Positions 29,973 through 38,288 of a stretch of 64,000 bases of DNA are shown piece after piece (within the stretch, counting starts at the first letter, position 1; the number at the start of each line of letters is the position of its first letter). A model generated the notes under the pieces. That model saw only the letters and a list, made by a program, of their open reading frames with translations. It did not search any database and was not told the origin of the DNA. A program made the translations under genes and the position numbers. Source of the stretch: Oceanicaulis sp. HLUCCA04 (GTDB lineage: Bacteria > Pseudomonadota > Alphaproteobacteria > Caulobacterales > Maricaulaceae). The stretch lies in the NCBI GenBank assembly GCA_001314625.1, contig LJSH01000001.1, positions 496,001 to 560,000 on the forward strand, read 5' to 3'.

Positions 29973-31892
29973 CTAGCCCGAATAATAGCTGCGGTAATTC
30001 TTGTAGTAATAGGACGAGCCTTCATATCCGTATCGAGCCTGGGCGTTCATATCCACCTGGGACAGCGCAACACCCAGCACATTGGCATTCACATCGCGCA
30101 GAATATCGATGGCACTGGCAGCCGCCTCGCGCGGGGTCGTCTTCCACTTCACACTCACCACGACCGCATCCGCGCGCGCGGCGATAACACGCGTGTCGGT
30201 CACGGCCAGCACCGGCGCAGTATCAATCAGCACAAGATCATAACGCTGGCGCAGTACTGCGAGCAGCGATTTGAACGCATCGGAGCTGAATACATCACGC
30301 GGGGTAAACTGCGATTCCACCACAGGAAGGATGTGCAAGCCGGGCTCAGCATCGTCCATCAACACCTCATCCAGCGTGGCTTCACCCGCCAGCACCTCCA
30401 TCAGCCCTTTTTGTGCATCGGGTGCAGCAGCTTTCGTCAGCAGGCGGCGGCGCAAATCACAGTCGAGAATGATGGTCTTCGACCCCGACATGGCCGAAAT
30501 CCGGCCCAGCGAGTAGGTCGTGGTAGTCTTGCCTTCCCCTGGCAGGGCCGAGGTAATGGCAACCACCTTGTGGACCTTGTCCAGATTGGACAACAAAATC
30601 GCAGACCGTATCACCCGGAAGGATTCCGCGATGCCCGATAATGGATTTTCGCGGACATAATCATAGGGATGCCCCTCCCCGCCGCCCTGCTTACGGCCAA
30701 ACCGGGCGCGCGCCAGCATGGGCACCGAGGCGATATGTCCGGCTCCCAGTTCGCGTTCGACGTCGGCTTCGCTGCGCACGCCGTTATCAAAGACCTCCAG
30801 CAGGACAATGACCCCGGCACCGGCCATCCCCGCCAGGATAAAGCCGAGTGCCAGGTTGAGCATCCAGTTTGGCGAGCTTGGAGTCACGGGCACGGGCGCA
30901 CGTGCCACTATCCGTGCGTCTGCCGTTGCAAGGTCGTTCTGCTCACTGGTTTGCCGGAAGCGGTTCAGGAACGACTCAAACAGGGTGCGAGAAGCCTCTG
31001 CCTCGCGCTCCAGCTCGCGCAGCTGCACCAAAGCGCGATTATTTGTAACCAGCTCATCACGAACGCCCGAAAGCGTGCTTTGCAGCGAGCCAACGCGTTG
31101 GCGCGCCACGTTCACCTCGGTCTCAAGACCGGCGACGATACGCTGAATTTCGCGGTTTACCTGCTCCTCGAGATCGGCAGCTTCACGTTCGACCGCCAGA
31201 ATTTCCGGGTGCCGCGGGCCATAGCGCGACGTCAGATCACTGCGCCGCCGGCTGGTATCGGTTTGCTGGGCGCGAAGGGCGCGTATTGTCTCCGAGCGCA
31301 AGACTTCGCCAATCGTGTCGAGCGACGCGCCGCGCTCTAGTTGGGTCTGGACATTGCGAAGAGAGGACTCTGCTGCCGACAGCTCCGCACGCTGGATAGC
31401 CAGTTGCGCGTTCAGATCGGAAATCTGCTGCTCGGTGAGCGTGCTTCCGCCCGTGTCGAGAAGACCGTTTTCGGCCCGGTACATCTCCACCGCCTGCTCG
31501 TCTGTCCGCACTTCTTCGCGAAGCGTTTCCAGCCGCTCGTTCAGCCACGTGTTCGCGCGCTCGGTGGCGTCAAACTTGGCTTCCAGCTGGGAGAGCAGAT
31601 ACTGGTCGGCGAACGCATTCGCGATGCGCGCGGCCTTCGCCGCATTTTCAGACGTGAAAGCAATGGTAAGCATGAAGGTCATGCCCGACCGGCGCGCACT
31701 CAGCCTGTCGAGCACGGCTGACGTCACCGCCTCCAGCTCCTGCTCGGCTTCGCCGCTTTGCGAGTCAGCTACCTGAGACGGCAGCAAAGCCGACAGAAAC
31801 CCCGCCACGGCGCCTGCCACCGCGCCCAAGCCCGATGGTTCGCGCAGGCGGCTGTTGAATTCGGGGTCGGCCGCAAGATCGAGCTCGCTCAC
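29973..31892 (-). CDS. Polysaccharide co-polymerase/tyrosine autokinase, C-terminal part of a frameshifted gene
   Basis: Carries most of a Wzc-type protein (639 residues). A long periplasmic coiled coil (about 90-310) is followed by the second transmembrane helix ('MLNLALGFILAGMAGAGVIVLLEV') and a bacterial tyrosine kinase domain. The kinase has Walker A 'SALPGEGKTTTTYSLG', Walker A' 'IILDCDLRR' and Walker B 'LVLIDTAPVLAV'. The Tyr-rich tail 'YGYEGSSYYYKNYRSYYSG' is the autophosphorylation cluster. The nominal GTG start (SELDLAADPEFN...) is in mid-domain. The missing N-terminus is the neighbouring ORF in another frame. Kinases of this class control polysaccharide chain length and export. Confidence 0.85.
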   Translation of the reverse strand: MSELDLAADPEFNSRLREPSGLGAVAGAVAGFLSALLPSQVADSQSGEAEQELEAVTSAVLDRLSARRSGMTFMLTIAFTSENAAKAARIANAFADQYLLSQLEAKFDATERANTWLNERLETLREEVRTDEQAVEMYRAENGLLDTGGSTLTEQQISDLNAQLAIQRAELSAAESSLRNVQTQLERGASLDTIGEVLRSETIRALRAQQTDTSRRRSDLTSRYGPRHPEILAVEREAADLEEQVNREIQRIVAGLETEVNVARQRVGSLQSTLSGVRDELVTNNRALVQLRELEREAEASRTLFESFLNRFRQTSEQNDLATADARIVARAPVPVTPSSPNWMLNLALGFILAGMAGAGVIVLLEVFDNGVRSEADVERELGAGHIASVPMLARARFGRKQGGGEGHPYDYVRENPLSGIAESFRVIRSAILLSNLDKVHKVVAITSALPGEGKTTTTYSLGRISAMSGSKTIILDCDLRRRLLTKAAAPDAQKGLMEVLAGEATLDEVLMDDAEPGLHILPVVESQFTPRDVFSSDAFKSLLAVLRQRYDLVLIDTAPVLAVTDTRVIAARADAVVVSVKWKTTPREAAASAIDILRDVNANVLGVALSQVDMNAQARYGYEGSSYYYKNYRSYYSG

Positions 31893-32218
31893 AACGGCCT
31901 GAGCCAGCGACCGGCTCTGGATAAGCTGGACTTCTGTATCGAGCGCCTGCGCATCAGATCCGACCCGACACCGGTCAGCACCGCTTCGATATCGACCACT
32001 TGCGAGCGGCGCTGGTCGATAATGACGCTGGCTGTGGCGGTGTATTGAGGCGTCATTTGCATCGTGATGACCACGACCAACACGAACACCGTAAATGCGA
32101 CGGCCAGAAAAACCGGGAGCCTGCGGCGGAACACCCGCCAGAGATGGCGAAGATCAATCAGCTCATCTTCGTCTGCCCGGTCAATATCAGCATGATGCTG
32201 ATTGGTAGTACTCGCCAT
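31889..32218 (-). CDS. Wzz-domain N-terminal fragment of the same frameshifted co-polymerase gene
   Basis: From ATG 32218 this gives 109 codons. The cytoplasmic lead ends 'DLRHLWRVFRRRLP', followed by the first transmembrane helix ('VFLAVAFTVFVLVVVITM') and the Wzz segment 'YTATASVIIDQR...VVDIEAVLTGVGSD'. After that the frame degenerates to an Arg/Ser-rich tail and stops at 31889. In the other frame the expected continuation (DAQALDTEVQLIQSRSLAQ) resumes at once and joins the kinase ORF. The sequence TCGGAT-CTGAT-GCG at about 31953-31962 looks like a 5-base insertion. Whether it is real or an assembly error cannot be told here. Confidence 0.82.
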   Translation of the reverse strand: MASTTNQHHADIDRADEDELIDLRHLWRVFRRRLPVFLAVAFTVFVLVVVITMQMTPQYTATASVIIDQRRSQVVDIEAVLTGVGSDLMRRRSIQKSSLSRAGRWLRPL

Positions 32219-32342
32219 TAGCGCCCTGGCCCTTCGTAACGACGTTGCACTGCGCATTCCCGCATTTTAACGCGGCAAGGGCAGCATCTGCTACTATCTG
32301 GTGGAAAGCAATTTCAGGTCCAGAGCAATCTGCCCCGCGGCA

Positions 32343-33641
32343 TCAGTACTGCAGGAGGACCCCGACCATGAAGCGATTGGTCGTGAAATCACGGGGTGCG
32401 GCAATGCCGGAAGAAGATTGATCAAGGCGGCTATAGCTTGCCGAGAAACCCACATTCCGGTTCAACAGATAGGTCGCCTGGACGCTCGCCCCCCAGCGCT
32501 CATCCTCCCGGTCAATGCCTTGATAATCGTCGTTGGCGTAGTCAAGCCGCCCCGTGATAATCACGTTGCGCATCAGCTCATGATCGGCCTGCGCAGACAA
32601 CGCCGTGCCGATATAGCCAGCCGATGCCGCGATGCCGGAATCCTCGATGCCGCGCCGTGCGGTGAAAGTCAGGGTGGTAAGCTGGGTCGGGAACCATTCC
32701 AGCAAGCCGTCAACACTGACGCCGTCGATGGTTCCAAAAACCGGGCTGTCATACTCCTGCTTGGTGTAACCTGCACCAATCTCGCCGCGCGCAACACCGC
32801 CAAGGTCGAATTCAACGCCGACATCAAGGGTGTAGCCGTCTGAATCGCGATTATTTGCGACGGCCGGCGGCGCGAGATCAAAATCACGCTGGTTGAAGCG
32901 GTACCGCGCAAACACGGCCGTGTCCGGACTGATTGCGAAATCACCGCGTAATGTGAAGCGGTGCGTGTCCTGATCCCGGAAATCCTGGCTGGCAACGCCG
33001 CCGCCGATCAGCAGGGCGCTGTCATAGTCTGCCTTTACGAAATCGTATCCGCCACGCAGGCGCAGACGATTGAACGTATGCTCTGCGCCAATCGCGAACG
33101 AGGTCGTGTCAAAGCGGATCGGCTCGGCGGCAAATCCTGCAGCTCCCGCCGACGTACGCGGCTCTGTTCCGCGGTTATGGGCCGCTGACGCATTGATCGA
33201 GCTGCCACGGGCAATATCCAGCCGTCCGCTGGCACCGAGCGAATAATCTGTCGTGCTTTCCGAACCAAAATCAGAGTATTCGTTACGCGTGACGTCGGCA
33301 AAAGCGCTGAAAGCGTGGTTCGACCACGTGGTGTCGACCGTAATCGACGGATTGACCACGAAAATCGTGTCCGATTCCTCGTTGGTCGCCGTCGCGAAGA
33401 TATTGTCGTCAAGCTGGACACCCAGATAAAGCTCCGGCTTCCAGATAAAGGCTCCGGCACGCAGTCCCAGCGCGTCGTACTCAGGACGCGGGCGCTGAGA
33501 CACGCTGACATTGCGATCACGGTCCCAGAGCCACTGCGCGGATGCTTCGGCCGATGTAATAACGGCGGCACCGCTCCCGGCCACAGCCGTGAAAGCGAGC
33601 GTTCCCACGCCGGAAAGCAGCTTGTCCTTGATGCCAAACAT
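32343..33641 (-). CDS. Outer-membrane beta-barrel protein (BBP2-like), polysaccharide-associated
   Basis: 432 residues with a signal peptide ('AVITSAEASAQ' cleavage region near residue 35) and a mature part of alternating amphipathic strands rich in Tyr, Asp and Arg. The 'ELYLGVQLDDNIFATATNEESDTIFVVNPSITV' start is typical of the putative beta-barrel porin 2 family. The C-terminus ends in an aromatic residue ('FMVGVLLQY'), as outer-membrane barrels do. Such barrels are often found beside Wzc/Wza-type exopolysaccharide genes. It lies 125 bp upstream of the broken kinase gene on the same strand. Good ribosome site (GAGGTGGGGATACG). Role in export inferred. Confidence 0.8.
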   Translation of the reverse strand: MFGIKDKLLSGVGTLAFTAVAGSGAAVITSAEASAQWLWDRDRNVSVSQRPRPEYDALGLRAGAFIWKPELYLGVQLDDNIFATATNEESDTIFVVNPSITVDTTWSNHAFSAFADVTRNEYSDFGSESTTDYSLGASGRLDIARGSSINASAAHNRGTEPRTSAGAAGFAAEPIRFDTTSFAIGAEHTFNRLRLRGGYDFVKADYDSALLIGGGVASQDFRDQDTHRFTLRGDFAISPDTAVFARYRFNQRDFDLAPPAVANNRDSDGYTLDVGVEFDLGGVARGEIGAGYTKQEYDSPVFGTIDGVSVDGLLEWFPTQLTTLTFTARRGIEDSGIAASAGYIGTALSAQADHELMRNVIITGRLDYANDDYQGIDREDERWGASVQATYLLNRNVGFSASYSRLDQSSSGIAAPRDFTTNRFMVGVLLQY

Positions 33642-33686
33642 CGTATCCCCACCTCATCCTAGCATCGGCACTGAGTTGCCGGTGAC

Positions 33687-33714
33687 GGCCGCTTCAGGAA
33701 ACCTGAAAGCGGCC
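33687..33714 (-). terminator. Hairpin downstream of the secreted polyproline gene
   Basis: On the plus strand GGCCGCTTCAGG-AAA-CCTGAAAGCGGCC, a stem of about 12 bp with a one-base bulge. It lies 28 bp past the stop of the minus-strand secreted protein gene. There is no good T run, so it is either a weak intrinsic terminator or an mRNA-stabilising hairpin. Confidence 0.5.
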
Positions 33715-33741
33715 TCGTCCAATCATGGTGTTGAGCGGTCT

Positions 33742-34176
33742 CTAGTAATCAGAGCCGCCGCGGCCGCCAGGTGGAGGCGGAGGGGGAGGCGTCGGCGAGC
33801 TGCCGGCAGGACCGCCGGGAACGCCGGCAACGCCTTGGCTGGAAAGCTGACCGGAAACGCTCTGCGATGCCGTCTGCGCCGCAGGCGACTGCATTACCGG
33901 ATTGGTTCCCGCAATCGCCAGAGCGGCCGATGCTGTTGCGCTGTCGGCACCACTCGAGATTATCGCAGCGACGATAGCCGCTTCGACATCAGCCTCGGTC
34001 GCATCCGGACCCAGCGCCGCGACCGCCGCAACGATGGCATCAGCCACCTCTTGCGCTGACGGCGCTTCCTGAACAAAAGCGGCAGCGTGGGCCGAAAGCC
34101 CGACAATGGCGACGGGCGCCAAGCTTACCATGGCAGCGCCCAGCGCGGCCCGTGACAGTGTGATCGCATATTTCAT
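33742..34176 (-). CDS. Secreted Ala-rich protein with polyproline C-terminus
   Basis: 144 residues, no recognised family. A clear signal peptide (about residues 1-32, 'AALGAAMVSLAPVAIVGLSAHAAA') leads to an acidic Ala/Val helical segment ('SAQEVADAIVAAVAALGPDATEADVEAAIVAAI'). A Ser/Gln/Gly stretch and the tail 'SSPTPPPPPPPGGRGGSDY' follow. Seven consecutive prolines would need EF-P for smooth translation. The ribosome site (GGGGGA) is good. It lies upstream of the beta-barrel gene on the same strand, separated by a hairpin. A cell-surface or matrix role is a guess. Confidence 0.72.
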   Translation of the reverse strand: MKYAITLSRAALGAAMVSLAPVAIVGLSAHAAAFVQEAPSAQEVADAIVAAVAALGPDATEADVEAAIVAAIISSGADSATASAALAIAGTNPVMQSPAAQTASQSVSGQLSSQGVAGVPGGPAGSSPTPPPPPPPGGRGGSDY

Positions 34177-34482
34177 AGCGGGGTCCCCCAGCGATTTACA
34201 TTTGATTTACAAATATCAAATTCCGCTGGAGATAGATAGGCAATTTCCTTGCGCCGTAGCGCTTTTGCCAGTTTCCAGCCCAAAAAATCAAATTTGCGCG
34301 TTTGCCGAGGCATATTTGCCACAAAACGGCGTAGCGGGCTGGCTGAAATCTGCGGGTTCGCTGCCAGTGGAGCCTGCAAATACTCCAAGTATCCAGCTCG
34401 CGAACCGGGGCCATCGATTATGATTTCGTTAAGTGCTTGAATCGCACTATTCGGGGCAAGCAAACATTCGGGAGACGGAGCG

Positions 34483-34800
34483 ATGGCCGCCAAATCTCGG
34501 CAAAATACACACCCGCTGGAAACAGGCACCCCCAACCCTCCCGGCGGCCCTGCACGGATGGACGGCCAACCAAAACCGCTATCGCCTGATGCCTCAACGG
34601 CTGTGGCTATTGCGTCTCCGGCGCTGGATCTCCAGCAACGGCTTGGCGAACAGCTGTCGGCGTTCCATGCCCATCCGGAAGTCACGGCCCCGGAGCCATC
34701 AGAGCACTGGTCTACACGGCGAACACTCGCCTTCGTCATCGTCAGTAATGGCGTGGCTTGGGCATCCATTGCCTGGATGGTTTCGTCGCTGCTGGCCTAG
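34483..34800 (+). CDS. Small tail-anchored membrane protein, unknown family
   Basis: 105 residues. About the first 75 are Pro/Ser/Ala-rich and apparently disordered, and a single hydrophobic helix closes the protein ('LAFVIVSNGVAWASIAWMVSSLLA'). The topology suggests a cytoplasmic domain with a C-terminal anchor. The ribosome site GGAGACGGAGCG precedes ATG 34483. The antisense ORF of 198 aa (34173-34769) has no such signals and is rejected. Neighbours are the divergently transcribed secreted protein and tRNA-Glu. No function can be proposed. Confidence 0.66.
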   Translation: MAAKSRQNTHPLETGTPNPPGGPARMDGQPKPLSPDASTAVAIASPALDLQQRLGEQLSAFHAHPEVTAPEPSEHWSTRRTLAFVIVSNGVAWASIAWMVSSLLA

Positions 34801-34893
34801 AACAGCCAGCCACGCATCGGCGCAAACGCCTGCCTGCGCCAGCCGGCAATCACCGTGCCAGCCCATAGTCATCGAAACCGGGGATTGTCGCGG

Positions 34894-34968
34894 TGGCAGG
34901 CCCTAGGGGAATCGAACCCCTCTTTCCAGGTTGAAAACCTGGCGTCCTAACCGATAGACGAAGGGCCC
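34894..34968 (-). tRNA. tRNA-Glu (UUC)
   Basis: A 75-nt minus-strand cloverleaf with encoded CCA. The acceptor GGGCCCT pairs with AGGGCCT, the T arm has GGTTCGATTCC, and the anticodon loop TTTTCAA reads TTC. Confidence 0.96.
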
Positions 34969-35067
34969 GCATCGCATCAACGCGAGTGCGGTTCTATATC
35001 CAAGCCGAATCCCGCATGCAAGCCCCGCACGTAGCTTATTGTGCATCCAGATACATACCCGGCCGGT

Positions 35068-36843
35068 TCAACCGGCTGCGGCAAGGTCTTCCAGATGCAG
35101 CTCCGCCTTGCGGCCAAAACGGCCATCTTCCGACTTGATGCGCCCGGCGGCGTGCCACTTGCCATTCGGACCGGATGTCAGGGCGTCGCCGAGAGGCTTG
35201 CCCAAAGCGCGGAACGCTATCCCGGAAACCTGCGCGCCGGAATCCGCCTCGAACGTGAAGCGCAAATGCCCGACACCCACTTCCTTCACGAAGCGGATGC
35301 GCAAGTCTGACAGCGCAAAGCGCGGCTCTGGATTACCCATGCCGAACGGGGCCGCCTGTTTGAGCGCTTCGCCAAACTCGAAATTGACCGCCGAGGGATG
35401 CACGATGGCATCAAGCCGCAAGGTGCGTGCTTCGTCCGCAGCCGCCCATTCCGGTGCCAGACGTTCGATCAGAAAGGCGCGCAACGCATCAATCTTGTCC
35501 CCGGCTACCGTCAGACCGGCCGCCATGGCATGCCCGCCGCCTTTTTCCAGCAGCCCGGCCTCCCGCGCTGCAAGGATGGCATTGCCCAGATGCACGCCCG
35601 CGCAGGACCGCCCGGACCCCTTGCCGATACCGTCCTGCACACCAATCACAATGGTGGGCCGGTTGAACTGATCCTTGATGCGTCCGGCTGCAATCCCGAT
35701 GACGCCCGGATGCCAGCCCTGGCCAGCCAGAACGATGACGGGCGCTTCGGGGTCCGCCGCGCCGCTCTCCACTTGCGCTATTGCCGCTGAAAGGACCTCG
35801 CTCTCAATCGCCTTGCGTTCGGCGTTGAGCTGATCGAGCTCTGAGGCAATGGCGCGCACACGGGCGGGATCATCGCTGGAAAGGAGTTCCAGCCCCAGCC
35901 CGGCATAGCCCACCCGGCCCCCGGCATTGATGCGCGGCCCCAGAAGAAAGCCGGCATGATAGGTGCTGGCTGGCCCGGACAGGCCCGAGATCTCGGCGAG
36001 CGCGGCGAGGCCCGGCTTCTGCCAGCCACTCATCACTTTCAGTCCTTGCGTGACGATGGCGCGGTTGGGCCCGGTCAGCGGCACGACATCGCAAATTGTC
36101 CCCAGCGCCGCCAGATCGGTCATGGCGACCAGATCAGGCTCCGCCCCCTTGAACGCGCCCCTCGCCCTGCCCTCGCGGTTCAGGGCCGCCAGCAGGACCA
36201 GCGTGACACCGGCTGCTGCCATATGGCCGCAGCCGGAGATGTCGCCTGGCTGGTTGGGATTGACGAGCGCAAGCGCGGGGGGTGGCGCACCGTCCATCAG
36301 ATGATGGTCTATCACCACCACGGGCAGGCCGATGGATGCCGCGCTCTCCAGCGCAGCATGCGCCGCTGCGCCGCAATCAACAGTTACCACCAGGCCAGCG
36401 CCCCGGGACTGCAGGCTGGCAAAAGCTTCCGCCGACGGGCCGTATCCTTCCTCAATGCGGTCGGGCACATAGGTCAGCGGCTCCTGCCCCACCGCCCGCA
36501 ACCAGCGGACCAGCTGTGCGCCGGAGCTGGCCCCGTCGACATCATAATCAGCAAAGACCGCGATCCGCGTTTCTTGCTCCACCGCGTCCCATATCGCGCG
36601 AGCGGCGTCATCCATCCCCTGGAAGGTGGAGGGGTCAGGAAAGCTGTCACGCAGGCGCGGCGCCAGAAAGGCCGCTGCCTCGTCAGCGCCAATTCCACGC
36701 GATGCCATCAGGCGGGCCAGCGCATCATTGCAACCGGTCGTGCGGACGATCGCTGCGATCTGCTCATCGCTAGCGTCGCTCAGCGCCCATGCCCGCCCGG
36801 TAACCGAGGCTGTGACGCCGAAAAGCGGTTCGCGGACAGCCAT
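35068..36843 (-). CDS. recJ: Single-stranded-DNA-specific exonuclease RecJ
   Basis: 5'-3' exonuclease for recombination and mismatch repair, 591 residues from ATG 36843. DHH-superfamily motifs are intact: 'VFADYDVDGASSGAQL' (motif I), 'VVIDHHLMDGAPPPAL' (DHH motif) and the DHHA1 'GGGHAMAAGLTV'. The C-terminal OB domain ends 'RKAELHLEDLAAAG'. The shorter start 'MAVREPLFGVTASVTGR' is preferred because homologues begin there and it clears the glpX stop by 7 bp. The ORF-track start would overlap glpX. The glpX-recJ order is usual in alphaproteobacteria, though hom, often upstream, is not here. Confidence 0.95.
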   Translation of the reverse strand: MAVREPLFGVTASVTGRAWALSDASDEQIAAIVRTTGCNDALARLMASRGIGADEAAAFLAPRLRDSFPDPSTFQGMDDAARAIWDAVEQETRIAVFADYDVDGASSGAQLVRWLRAVGQEPLTYVPDRIEEGYGPSAEAFASLQSRGAGLVVTVDCGAAAHAALESAASIGLPVVVIDHHLMDGAPPPALALVNPNQPGDISGCGHMAAAGVTLVLLAALNREGRARGAFKGAEPDLVAMTDLAALGTICDVVPLTGPNRAIVTQGLKVMSGWQKPGLAALAEISGLSGPASTYHAGFLLGPRINAGGRVGYAGLGLELLSSDDPARVRAIASELDQLNAERKAIESEVLSAAIAQVESGAADPEAPVIVLAGQGWHPGVIGIAAGRIKDQFNRPTIVIGVQDGIGKGSGRSCAGVHLGNAILAAREAGLLEKGGGHAMAAGLTVAGDKIDALRAFLIERLAPEWAAADEARTLRLDAIVHPSAVNFEFGEALKQAAPFGMGNPEPRFALSDLRIRFVKEVGVGHLRFTFEADSGAQVSGIAFRALGKPLGDALTSGPNGKWHAAGRIKSEDGRFGRKAELHLEDLAAAG

Positions 36844-36850
36844 GCCGGTG

Positions 36851-37810
36851 TCAGCCGCCCTCCACAAAGCGCTGGGTCGTGATGACGCGGCGCGAGCGGG
36901 GTGCGGAGGACAGGAGCAGGGTCTGCGTCGTCACGGTCCCTAGCGCGTGTGTCACGCCATCGAGCAGCTGGCCGCCCGTCACGCCACTGGCAACAAACAG
37001 GCAGTCGGCAGAGGCCAGTTCTGCGCCGGAATATTTGCGGTCGAGATCCTTGATCCCGGTCTTGGCCGCCCTCGCACGCTCGTCATCGTTGCGAAAGAAG
37101 AGCCGGCATTCAATCTGCCCGCCCAGGCAGCGCAGGGCCGCCGCAGAAAGCACGCCTTCCGGCGCGCCGCCCTGTCCGACATACATATCGATTGTGGTCT
37201 TGGGATCGGCAGCGGCAATGACGGCGGCCACGTCACCGTCCGGGATCAGCACAACACGCGCACCGGCGGCGCGGATACCGTCAATGATCGCCTGGTGGCG
37301 CTCACGCTGCAGCACGCATACCGTGACATCAGACACGGGCACGCCCTTCGCTTTCGCGACCGCGGCAACATTCTCGCCTACCGGCCGGTCAAGATTGATC
37401 ACACCATCAGGCAGGCCCGGGCCTACCGCGATCTTGTCCATATACGTGTCGGGCGCGTGCAATAGCCCGCCGCGCGGGGCGATAGCCAGCAGGGTCAGCG
37501 CCTCCGGCTTGCCACCGGCTGCCAGATCCGTGCCTTCCAGCGGATCGAGCGCAATATCAATCTCCGGCCCGTCGCCTGTTCCGACTTCCTCGCCAATATA
37601 CAGCATCGGCGCCTCGTCGCGCTCGCCTTCGCCGATAACGATGCGCCCGCGCATCGCCATAGTGTTGAAGGCCTTGCGCATGGCATCGACAGCGGCCTGA
37701 TCGGCAGCAATCTTGTCACCGCGCCCGGCAAGGCGGGCCGCTGCAATTGCGGCAAGCTCGGCGGCTTCAACCGCGCCCAGAGCGAGGTCGGCAAGGGAAG
37801 TCGAGGTCAT
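36851..37810 (-). CDS. glpX: Class II fructose-1,6-bisphosphatase
   Basis: Gluconeogenic phosphatase, 319 residues, converting fructose 1,6-bisphosphate to fructose 6-phosphate. Class II signatures: 'GRIVIGEGERDEAPMLYIGEEVG' and 'IDIALDPLEGTDLAAGG' (metal site Asp-Pro-Leu-Glu-Gly), then 'KIAVGPGLPDGVINLDRPV' and 'DGDVAAVIAA'. Some bacterial homologues also act on sedoheptulose bisphosphate. It lies 7 bp before recJ, so the two are co-transcribed. The 47-bp gap upstream separates it from a small lipoprotein gene on the same strand. Confidence 0.95.
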   Translation of the reverse strand: MTSTSLADLALGAVEAAELAAIAAARLAGRGDKIAADQAAVDAMRKAFNTMAMRGRIVIGEGERDEAPMLYIGEEVGTGDGPEIDIALDPLEGTDLAAGGKPEALTLLAIAPRGGLLHAPDTYMDKIAVGPGLPDGVINLDRPVGENVAAVAKAKGVPVSDVTVCVLQRERHQAIIDGIRAAGARVVLIPDGDVAAVIAAADPKTTIDMYVGQGGAPEGVLSAAALRCLGGQIECRLFFRNDDERARAAKTGIKDLDRKYSGAELASADCLFVASGVTGGQLLDGVTHALGTVTTQTLLLSSAPRSRRVITTQRFVEGG

Positions 37811-37857
37811 TGGGCAAGCATTCCTTGTTGAAGAAGAGGGGCGGTCAGGCAGGCTGT

Positions 37858-38196
37858 TCAGTTGTCGCGCGCAGGTGCAGGAGGCGGTGTCGCCTGCTCT
37901 CGCGCCTGCTGGCCATAGGTGAGCGGGTCAATAGGCGGCAGCTCAAGCAGTTGCGCGCGGGACATGACAATATCTCGCGTGTCGGCGAGCTCGCTCGCGG
38001 CAGTCGCCATGCGCCAGCTTTCGTATTCCGGGCGCGCGATTTCCGGCACATATGCCGGCGCTTCGCGGTCAGGCGCGGCGGCAATTCGTTCATCTGTCCA
38101 GCTAGGCTCCGCCTCCGGGACAGAGACCAGGGCGCAGCCAGCCGGAATACCGCCCGCAAGAGCAAGAACTGGCAGCAGGGCGGGAATGAAGCGCAC
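37858..38196 (-). CDS. Small predicted lipoprotein, unknown family
   Basis: 112 residues from a GTG at 38196, which has an excellent ribosome site (CGGAGGGTATTATC). The signal peptide '[19 protein letters not shown]' ends in a lipobox Cys. The mature part is polar with a distinctive 'YVPEIARPEYESWRMATAASELADTRDIVMSRAQLLEL' segment and an acidic/Pro tail. The 202-aa ORF-track version starts inside phaC on the opposite strand and is not credible. It is divergent from phaC and upstream of glpX. Function unknown. Confidence 0.75.
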   Translation of the reverse strand: MRFIPALLPVLALAGGIPAGCALVSVPEAEPSWTDERIAAAPDREAPAYVPEIARPEYESWRMATAASELADTRDIVMSRAQLLELPPIDPLTYGQQAREQATPPPAPARDN

Positions 38197-38288
38197 GATA
38201 ATACCCTCCGTTAGGGAGTGGACGGATGACACGCTTTCTATACGCTTCGCCTGATCAGTGTCACGCCTTACCGGGAGTGCTGCCTGCC

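Noticed and set aside
34173-34769. 198-aa minus-strand ORF
   Set aside because: No ribosome site; antisense to a plus-strand ORF with a good ribosome site and membrane helix.
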